From Bradyrhizobium sp. LLZ17 (GTDB taxonomy: Bacteria > Pseudomonadota > Alphaproteobacteria > Rhizobiales > Xanthobacteraceae), in NCBI RefSeq assembly GCF_041200145.1, contig NZ_CP165734.1, positions 4,216,001 through 4,280,000 of the forward strand: DNA of 64,000 nucleotides, in the 5' to 3' direction. Under the pieces are notes generated by a model that was not told the origin of the DNA, made no database searches, and saw only the letters and a list, made by a program, of their open reading frames with translations. Numbering within the stretch: the stretch's first letter is position 1; the number at the start of each line of letters is the position of its first letter. Both the position numbers and the translations under genes were made by a program. This document shows positions 58,289 to 64,000 of the stretch, one piece after another.

Positions 58289-59233
58289 ATGAGTCTCCGC
58301 CGAATCGCCCCTCTCCTGCTTGTCATGACGCTCCTGGCCGCCGGCGTCGCGCTGGCCCAGGACAAGGGCAGCGTGAACCCAAAGCCGCTGCCGCCACTGG
58401 CCAATCCGAACGATCCCAAGATCGGGGCCAAAGAGCTGTTCGCGCGAAAGCTGCTGCCCTCGGCGGGGCCGGCGCGCGTGATCGGCTCCTATGTCAAAGG
58501 CTGCATCGGCGGCGCCGTCGAGATGCCGCTCAACGGCGACGATTGGCAGGTGATGCGGCTGTCGCGCAATCGCTATTACGGTCACCCCGACATGATCGCG
58601 CTGCTCAAGCGGCTCGCGGCCAAGGCGCACAAGGACGCGGGCTGGCCCGGCATCCTGGTCGGCGACATCGGCCAGCCGCGCGGCGGCCCGGCGCTGTCCG
58701 GCCACGCCAGCCATCAGATCGGCCTCGACGCCGACATCTGGCTGTCGCCGATGCCGGACCATCGCCTCTCGCGCGAGGAGCGCGAGGAGACCTCGGCGGT
58801 GATGATGGTGCGCGACGACCGGCTCGACGTCGTCCCCAAGGTGTTCACGCCGGGTCATGTGCTGGTGCTGCGCGACGCCGCGCAGGAGCCGGCGGTGCAG
58901 CGCATCTTCGTCAATGCCGCGATCAAGAAGGCGCTGTGCCGCGAGGCCAAGGGCGACCGCTCCTGGCTGTCGAAGATCCGGCCGTGGTGGGGCCACGATT
59001 ATCACTTCCACATCCGCATGCGCTGTCCCGCGGGCGCAACCGAATGTCAGAGCCAGCCGTCGCAATCCGAAGACGAAGGCTGCAAGCCGTCCGACCTCGC
59101 CTACTGGTTCAGCGACGGCGTGCTGCATCCGAAGCCGCCGCCGGAGCCGCCCAAGCCGAAGCCGCCGATGACGCTGGCGCAGATGCCTGCCGCCTGCAAG
59201 GCGGTGCTGCACGCGCCGGATGCGAAGCGGTAA
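58289..59233 (+). CDS. mepA: Penicillin-insensitive murein endopeptidase MepA
   Basis: 314 residues. Periplasmic LAS-type metallopeptidase that cleaves D-Ala-meso-DAP crosslinks. Signal peptide: MSLRRIAPLLLVMTLLAAGVALAQ. Metal-site motifs: GPALSGHASHQIGLDADIWL (H-x2-H-x6-D region) and PWWGHDYHFHIRMRCP, with the His pair. The C-terminal tail is rich in Pro (KPPPEPPKPKPP). The ATG at 58289 is chosen; a nearby ATG at 58281 stops after three codons. The gene is preceded by a gene-free gap. Confidence 0.94.
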   Translation: MSLRRIAPLLLVMTLLAAGVALAQDKGSVNPKPLPPLANPNDPKIGAKELFARKLLPSAGPARVIGSYVKGCIGGAVEMPLNGDDWQVMRLSRNRYYGHPDMIALLKRLAAKAHKDAGWPGILVGDIGQPRGGPALSGHASHQIGLDADIWLSPMPDHRLSREEREETSAVMMVRDDRLDVVPKVFTPGHVLVLRDAAQEPAVQRIFVNAAIKKALCREAKGDRSWLSKIRPWWGHDYHFHIRMRCPAGATECQSQPSQSEDEGCKPSDLAYWFSDGVLHPKPPPEPPKPKPPMTLAQMPAACKAVLHAPDAKR

Positions 59234-59571
59234 TTGATGCGCGCGGGGACGCCGCTTGCCAATACTCCGCCGTCGTCCCGGACAAGCGCGCCTAAGCGCG
59301 CGCAGATCCGGGACCCGTACTCCCAGGGAGAAGGCGTAGCGCGGGCTGACAATTCCGAGTCTTCGCCAAATTACTTCCTGTGGCTATGGATCCCGGATCT
59401 GCGCGCGCTTTAAGGCGCGCTTGTCCGGGATGACGGCTGGATGATTGGTTCGCCTGGCTGAAATGCGCTAGGATCAGCTTGCCGCCGTGCCGTAAGCCCG
59501 CGGCATCCCGGGACGCGCATCCCGCTCTCCAACAAAATTGACAGCAAGCCCGCAGCTTCGCGTGGCCAACG
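59234..59571. other. 338-bp gap filled mainly by a palindromic repeat
   Basis: Contains the family D repeat at 59271-59435. The remainder to 59571 shows no gene or clear signal. Confidence 0.55.
59271..59435. repeat. Palindromic repeat family D, full copy
   Basis: Left part cgtcgtcccggacaagcgcgcc and right part ggcgcgcttgtccgggatgac are inverted copies. The inner pair is gatccgggacccgta / tatggatcccggatc, with internal hairpin gcgcgcgctttaaggcgcgc. A partial copy truncates the ATPase relic at 9140-9212. Confidence 0.8.
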
Positions 59572-59583
59572 ATGAGATTTGAC

Positions 59584-60087
59584 ATGCGCGTCCTCACCTT
59601 CCTCGCTGCGCTTTCGATCAGTGCGACCTCCGCCCTCGCCGCCGAGGAACCGAGCGGCTGCGACAAGTTCAAATGGCCGATCGAGCGCGAGCGCGCTGCG
59701 CTCACCGCCCCGGATCGTGTCAAGCTCGCGTCGGGCAGCGAGCAGGCGGCCCTGCCGTCGTCGGCGATCACGCTCAGACTGGTGACGCCCGCGGATGCCA
59801 AATTGCCCAGCCCACCCGAGCGCGCGCCGAAGGACGGCAGCTTTGCCGGGTTCACGAGCATCAAGACCGCGAAGGCCGGGCTCTATACGGTCAGCCTGTC
59901 CAGCGGGGCCTGGGTGGACGTGATCCAGGACGGGCACGCCCTCAAGCCGGTCGCCTTCAGCGGCGCGACCGATTGCGACGGCATCCGCAAGACCATGAAA
60001 TACCAGCTGTCGGCGCAGCCTTTCGTGCTGCAAATCAGCGGCGTCAGGGACAATTCGCTGGCGATCGCGATCCTGCCGGCGCAATAG
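59584..60087 (+). CDS. Hypothetical exported protein
   Basis: 167 residues from the ATG at 59584; an alternative start four codons upstream is possible. Signal peptide: MRVLTFLAALSISATSALAA. The mature protein has WPIERERAALTAPDRVKL and SGCDKFKWP near the front and ends ILPAQ. A second Cys, in GATDCDGIRKT, could pair with that in SGCDK. No known family recognised. Upstream of modA on the same strand, 184 bp before it. Confidence 0.75.
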   Translation: MRVLTFLAALSISATSALAAEEPSGCDKFKWPIERERAALTAPDRVKLASGSEQAALPSSAITLRLVTPADAKLPSPPERAPKDGSFAGFTSIKTAKAGLYTVSLSSGAWVDVIQDGHALKPVAFSGATDCDGIRKTMKYQLSAQPFVLQISGVRDNSLAIAILPAQ

Positions 60088-60102
60088 GCTGAACGGCCGC
60101 CT

Positions 60103-60130
60103 TTGACGTGACGCGTCAGCCTGCTATCTT
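60103..60130 (+). promoter_or_regulatory. Putative modA promoter with an embedded palindrome
   Basis: ttgacg (60103-60108) and tatctt (60125-60130) are 16 bases apart. The spacer contains the perfect palindrome tgacgcgtca (60109-60118), which could be a repressor site. Not a recognisable ModE box. Confidence 0.4.
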
Positions 60131-60271
60131 CGCAGCTGCGATATCCCGGCCGGCCGTAAGCCGTCGCAAGGACCCGTGGAACAGCGCTTCCGCCCGTCGC
60201 AAGCCAGACCCCCACACAACGCCAGTTGCGCGCGCGATCGCGCGCGCGCGGGCTCGGACGGAGCGCATCTG

Positions 60272-61056
60272 ATGTTTCGTATTGCCGGACTTGTCACCGC
60301 TTTCGTGATCCTCGCGGGCGTGGGCCCCTCGCCTGCCGCCGCAGAGGACAAGACCATCATTGTGTTCGCCGCCGCCTCGATGAAGAACGTGCTCGACGAG
60401 GTCGACGCGGCCTACACCGCCCGGACCGGCGTCAAGTTCAGCGTCAGCTATGCCGCGAGCTCGGTGCTGGCCAGACAGATCGAGCAGGGCGCGCCGGCCG
60501 ACGTGTTCGTCTCCGCCGACACCGACTGGATGGACTACGCGATCGCCAAGAAGACCATCAACGAGCCGACCCGCGTCAATCTGCTCGGCAACAGCATCGT
60601 GCTGATCGCGCCGAAGGATCGAAAATCGACAACGTCACAATTGCGCAAGGCTTCGACCTGGCAAAGCTCGCCGGCGACGGCAGGATCGCGACCGGCGACG
60701 TGAAGTCAGTGCCCGTTGGCAAATATGCCAAGGCTGCGCTCGAGAAACTCGGGGCGTGGCAGGCGGCCGAGCCGAAGTTCGCCATGGCCGAGAGCGTGCG
60801 CGCCGCGCTGACGCTGGTGGCCCGTGGCGAAGCCGCACTCGGCATCGTCTATTCCACCGACGCCAAGGTCGAGCCCGGCGTCAAGATCGTCGGCACCTTC
60901 CCCGCGGATTCGCATCCGGCGATCATCTATCCGGTGGCCGCGACCACGACGGCGAAGGCCGAGACCAACGATTATCTGACGTTTCTGCGCTCGGCCGCCG
61001 CCAAGGCGATTCTGGAAAAATACGGCTTCAAATTCCTGATCAGCCCCACGACGTGA
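60272..61056 (+). pseudogene. modA: Molybdate-binding protein ModA, frameshifted
   Basis: The N-terminal part is a typical ModA: signal peptide (MFRIAGLVTAFVILAGVG), IIVFAAASMKNVLDEV and the oxyanion-binding VSYAASSVLARQIEQGAPADVFVSAD, running to LIAPKD. One base is then missing at about 60620. Restoring it gives SKIDNVTIAQGFDLAKLAG and the rest: VPVGKYAKAALEKLG, LTLVARGEAALGIVYSTDA and a C-terminus FLISPTT. As read, translation stops early. The periplasmic receptor for molybdate would then be lost, which is odd beside intact modB and modC. Either a very recent mutation or a sequencing error. Confidence 0.88.
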
Positions 61057-61069
61057 TGTTCGCCACTTG

Positions 61070-61765
61070 ATGTCCGAGATTTCGCCTGCGGAATGGACGG
61101 CGATCCTGCTCTCGCTCAGGGTCGCCATCATCGCGACGCTGGTGGCGACGCCGTTCGGCATTGCGCTGGCGTGGCTGCTCGCCCGCAAGGAGTTTTGGGG
61201 CAAGGCGGTGCTCGACGCATTGGTGCATCTGCCGCTGGTGCTGCCGCCGGTCGTGACCGGCTACCTGCTGCTTCTCACCCTGGGCCGCCGCGGCCTGGTC
61301 GGCGCTTTCCTGGCCGACCATCTCGGCATCGTTTTCGCGTTCCGCTGGACCGGCGCGGCGCTCGCCTGCGGCGTGATGTCGTTTCCGCTTTTGGTGCGCC
61401 CGATACGACTGTCGATCGAGGCGATCGACCGCCGGCTCGAGCAGGCCGCGGAAACACTGGGAGCTGCGCCTTTCAAAGTGTTTGTCACGGTGACGCTGCC
61501 GCTGGCGCTGCCCGGCGTGCTCGCCGGCATGGTGCTCGGCTTTGCCAAAGCCATCGGCGAGTTCGGCGCCACCATCACGTTCGTCTCCAACATTCCCGGC
61601 GAGACCCAGACGATCTCCTCGGCGATCTATTCGCTGATCCAGACGCCCGACGGTGATGCGGCCGCGGGCCGGCTCGTCATGATCTCGATCGTTCTCGCGC
61701 TGGGCGCGCTGATCGCCGCCGAATGGTTCGCCCGCCGCGCCACCGCGCGGCTGCACGGGAACTGA
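61070..61765 (+). CDS. modB: Molybdate ABC transporter permease ModB
   Basis: 231 residues with five or more membrane segments. The EAA-type cytoplasmic loop ETLGAAPFKVFVTVTLPLALPGVLAG is visible, followed by AKAIGEFGATITFVSNIPGETQTI, the classical ModB signature. The ATG at 61070 is preceded by cgccacttg; an earlier TTG is possible. It starts 13 bp after the modA stop, and modC follows 2 bp after its stop, so modABC is one transcript. Confidence 0.94.
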   Translation: MSEISPAEWTAILLSLRVAIIATLVATPFGIALAWLLARKEFWGKAVLDALVHLPLVLPPVVTGYLLLLTLGRRGLVGAFLADHLGIVFAFRWTGAALACGVMSFPLLVRPIRLSIEAIDRRLEQAAETLGAAPFKVFVTVTLPLALPGVLAGMVLGFAKAIGEFGATITFVSNIPGETQTISSAIYSLIQTPDGDAAAGRLVMISIVLALGALIAAEWFARRATARLHGN

Positions 61766-61767
61766 CG

Positions 61768-62430
61768 ATGCTGCGCGTCGACGTCGAAAAGCAACTCGGT
61801 GAGTTCTCGCTTTCCGCATCCTTCAAAAGCGAGGGCCGCGTCATCGGCCTGTTCGGTGCGTCCGGGGCCGGCAAGACCTCGCTGGTCAACATGATCGCGG
61901 GCCTGCTGCGTCCCGACCGCGGCACCATCGTCATTGACGGCGAGACCGTGGACGACACCGCGGCCGGCATCCACATCCCCACCTGGCGCCGCCGCGTCGG
62001 CTATGTGTTCCAGGACGCGCGGCTGTTTCCGCATCTCAATGTCGCGCAGAATCTCGACTATGGACGGCGGATGAATCGCGTGCTGCCCGATCCGGCGCAG
62101 CACAAGCGCGTCGTCGACCTGCTCGACATCGGCGCGCTGCAAGGTCGCCGCCCCGGAAAGCTCTCCGGCGGCGAGCGCCAGCGCGTGGCGCTCGGCCGCG
62201 CGCTGTTGTCCAGGCCGCGCCTGTTGCTGCTCGACGAGCCGCTCGGGGCACTCGACGAGGGCCGCAAGCTCGAGATCCTGCCCTATCTGGTGCGGTTGCG
62301 CGACGAGGCCAACGTGCCGATGGTCTATGTCAGCCACGACGTCGCCGAATTGCGCCAGCTCGCGACCCAAATCGTGATGCTGAAGCAGGGGCGGGTGACG
62401 TCGCTTGGCGGGGTGAAGGTGCTGACGTGA
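61768..62430 (+). CDS. modC: Molybdate ABC transporter ATPase ModC (lacks TOBE/MOP domain)
   Basis: 220 residues. Walker A is GLFGASGAGKTSLV (30-37), the signature is LSGGERQRVALGRALLS and Walker B is LLLLDEPLGALDE, followed by YVSHDVAEL (H-loop). Typical ModC proteins are about 350 residues, with a C-terminal TOBE/Mop regulatory domain that senses cytoplasmic molybdate; here the frame ends straight after the ATPase core with TSLGGVKVLT. Either this lineage has a short ModC or a separate Mop protein supplies the function. It overlaps nothing and starts 2 bp after modB. Confidence 0.93.
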   Translation: MLRVDVEKQLGEFSLSASFKSEGRVIGLFGASGAGKTSLVNMIAGLLRPDRGTIVIDGETVDDTAAGIHIPTWRRRVGYVFQDARLFPHLNVAQNLDYGRRMNRVLPDPAQHKRVVDLLDIGALQGRRPGKLSGGERQRVALGRALLSRPRLLLLDEPLGALDEGRKLEILPYLVRLRDEANVPMVYVSHDVAELRQLATQIVMLKQGRVTSLGGVKVLT

Positions 62431-62452
62431 GGGTGCAGCCCGCCGCCATCGT

Positions 62453-62529
62453 CATTGCGAGCGCAGCGAAGCAATCCAGAGTCTTTCGGCGGCGGCAGTC
62501 TGGATTGCTTCGCTGCGCTCGCAATGACG
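62453..62529. repeat. Palindromic repeat family B, copy 4
   Basis: About 77 bp: cattgcgagcgcagcgaagc at the left, gcttcgctgcgctcgcaatg at the right, inner arms caatccagag / gtctggattg. Nearly perfect inverted ends. It lies between convergent modC and the antiporter. Confidence 0.88.
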
Positions 62530-62573
62530 GGGTTGGCTCCGGCCTGCCAAACTCAATGCGGGCTGCGTAGCGG

Positions 62574-64000
62574 CTAAACCCCCGCCACCGACGTCCAGAG
62601 ATCCGCGAGCTTGCGCCGCAGCGCTTGCCGGCGCGTCAAGGGCGCGGGCGTTTCCTCGTCTTCCGGCAGGCGGAGGCCGACGACGTTGACGCGGCCGCCC
62701 GAGATGCTTCGCGCCACAAGCACGATCTCGTCCAGCGCGAGCTCGGCGCCCTCTTTCGGCGCGCGATCGAGGTTGATGTCGAACCAGTCGGCCAATGTCA
62801 GTTTGGCTTCGTCCTCACTCACCTTCACGCCGTAGATCTCGGCGAGTTCGGCCAGCGTGTGTTCGCCGGAGACCATGAAGTCGCCGAGCAGATGCGGGTC
62901 GGGCGCCGTGCTCGGCTGCATGTCGACGAAGAAGCGGTCGAGCGACTCGGCCTTTTCCGGCGGGGCCAGCAAATAGATGTAGTCGCCGGGCGCGATCGGA
63001 TCGGCTTCGACGGGCGTCAAGATGTTCTCGTTGCGGATCACCAGCGTCGGCTTGGACCAGGACGGGATCAGGCCGCGGCGGAAATACAGGCTCTTGGGCC
63101 GCACCGGATAGCCGACGAGCTGCTGCTCGAGTTGGCCAGGCAGGTCGAGCTCGACGCGGCGCGGCCCGCGCTCGGCGCGGGGCAGCGCCACGTGCAGCTT
63201 GCGCGCGGCGGGTGCCAGGGTCCAGCCTTGCAGCAGGAGCGAGATGATGACGACGACGAAGGCGACGTCGAAATAGAGATAGGCCTTTGACAGGCCCACC
63301 AGCATCGGGATCGAGGCCAGGAAGATCGCGACCGCACCGCGCAAGCCGGTCCAGGCGATGAAGATCTTCTCCCGCCAGTTGAAGCGGAACGGCGCCAGGC
63401 AGACGAACACGGCAAGCGGCCGTGCCACCAGCATCAGGACCAATGCGACCCCCACCGCCGGCAACGCACTGGCGCCGAGCCGGCTTGGCGAGACCAGCAG
63501 GCCGAGCAGCACGAACATCACGATTTGCGCCAGCCAGGTCGCCGCATCGAGGAAAGCCACCACCGAATTGTGCGCGCGCGTCGGCCGGTTGCCGATGACG
63601 ATGCCGGCGAGATAGACCGCGAGGAAACCCGAGGCGTGCATGATCTGCGAGCCGCCGAAGATCACCAGCGCGGCCGTGGTGACAAACGGCGCATGCAGGC
63701 CCTGCGGCAGCGCCACCTGGTTGAGCGCGATGACGACCAGGCGCCCGCCGATCACGCCGACAATGGCGCCCAGCACCGCCTCCTGCGCGAACTCCATCAG
63801 CACGTGCGTGGCCGTGCCCGTTCCTAGCGAGATGTATTCGACCAGCATCAAGGTGAGGAAGATCGCGAACGGATCGTTGGTGCCGGATTCCACTTCCAGC
63901 GTCGCACCAACACGCGGGCGCAGGCGCAGGCCCTGGGTATGCACCAGCAGGAACACCGCGGCGGCGTCGGTCGAGGCCACCACGGCGCCGACCAGCAGCG
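62574..64000 (-). CDS. Potassium/proton antiporter (CPA1/CvrA-like), N-terminal part cut off
   Basis: About 475 C-terminal residues are visible; the N-terminus lies beyond the window's right edge. The membrane part has the family stretch STDAAAVFLLVHTQGLRLRPRVGATLEVESGTNDPFAIF (with the Asn-Asp pair important for exchange), FVTTAALVIFGGSQIMHASGFLAVYLAGIVIGNRP, and later LRGAVAIFLASIP. The cytoplasmic tail contains LDLPGQLEQQLVGYPVRP, then a TrkA-C-like region and a CorC/HlyC-type end (GVKVSEDEAKLTLADWFD). It resembles YcgO/CvrA (NhaP2) K+/H+ antiporters. Ion specificity is inferred from that architecture. Confidence 0.88.
   Translation of the reverse strand, partial: LLVGAVVASTDAAAVFLLVHTQGLRLRPRVGATLEVESGTNDPFAIFLTLMLVEYISLGTGTATHVLMEFAQEAVLGAIVGVIGGRLVVIALNQVALPQGLHAPFVTTAALVIFGGSQIMHASGFLAVYLAGIVIGNRPTRAHNSVVAFLDAATWLAQIVMFVLLGLLVSPSRLGASALPAVGVALVLMLVARPLAVFVCLAPFRFNWREKIFIAWTGLRGAVAIFLASIPMLVGLSKAYLYFDVAFVVVIISLLLQGWTLAPAARKLHVALPRAERGPRRVELDLPGQLEQQLVGYPVRPKSLYFRRGLIPSWSKPTLVIRNENILTPVEADPIAPGDYIYLLAPPEKAESLDRFFVDMQPSTAPDPHLLGDFMVSGEHTLAELAEIYGVKVSEDEAKLTLADWFDINLDRAPKEGAELALDEIVLVARSISGGRVNVVGLRLPEDEETPAPLTRRQALRRKLADLWTSVAGV

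Overview
The window is about 64 kb of GC-rich DNA with dense coding on both strands and no tRNA, rRNA, prophage or intact insertion sequence that I could see. Gene content and order point to an alphaproteobacterium of the Bradyrhizobium / Nitrobacteraceae group. The indicators are dnaX-ybaB-recR behind a small-type SRP RNA, pckA divergent from chvI-chvG-hprK-EIIA-HPr, a bacterial transglutaminase-like cysteine peptidase, a DUF2865 protein, and many short palindromic intergenic repeats. The genus is inferred from these features, not from a database search.

Layout. 0-3 kb: fmt (cut by the left edge), def, rmuC and a small GIY-YIG nuclease gene boxed by palindromes. 3-8 kb: an AmpG-like transporter, a small exported protein, then recR, ybaB, dnaX and the SRP RNA (ffs), all on the minus strand. 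8.1-9.3 kb: the wreck of a polar amino-acid ABC transporter. 9.3-12.2 kb: HIT protein, NudC, a PfkB-family kinase and an Lrp/AsnC regulator. 12.4-19.4 kb: phosphomannomutase, C93 cysteine peptidase, a membrane-anchored aspartic protease, HrpB helicase and UDP-glucose dehydrogenase. 19.6-26.7 kb: a membrane acyltransferase, polA, FMN reductase, LysE exporter, glutathione transferase and pyrE. 26.9-32.8 kb: DUF2865 protein, small unknowns, a second (broken) GIY-YIG gene, glycogen phosphorylase and a thioesterase-like protein. 33-42.5 kb: pckA, an exported TPR-CHAT protein, a frameshifted PPOX/HugZ-like gene, then chvI-chvG-hprK-EIIA(Man)-HPr. 42.5-48.9 kb: a GT39-like glycosyltransferase, lepA, a serine hydrolase and unknowns. 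49-55.5 kb: two NAD(P)-binding reductases facing a LysR regulator, an amidase, a GNAT enzyme and an acyl-CoA dehydrogenase-like oxidoreductase. 55.7-64 kb: a frameshifted PAS-GGDEF-EAL protein, MepA, an exported unknown, modA (frameshifted)-modB-modC and a CPA-type antiporter cut by the right edge.

How the genes fit together. Most are core housekeeping: N-formylmethionine processing, replication and repair (dnaX, recR, polA, rmuC), translation (lepA, ffs), and carbon storage and gluconeogenesis (glgP, pckA). ChvG-ChvI with HprK, EIIA and HPr form the rhizobial envelope-stress/PTS regulatory block. UDP-glucose dehydrogenase, phosphomannomutase, the acyltransferase and the GT39-like enzyme would supply and decorate surface polysaccharide.

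Most notable observations. (1) Two GIY-YIG genes are each bracketed by inverted palindromic repeats, which could be a REP-mobilising pair analogous to RAYT/REP. (2) The DNA polymerase I proofreading site has lost all five catalytic residues at motifs Exo I-III. (3) An exported TPR-CHAT protein keeps a plausible His-Cys protease dyad. (4) Four otherwise conserved genes carry single-base frameshifts, so sequencing error has to be weighed against real decay. (5) At least seven families of intergenic palindromic repeats recur through the window.
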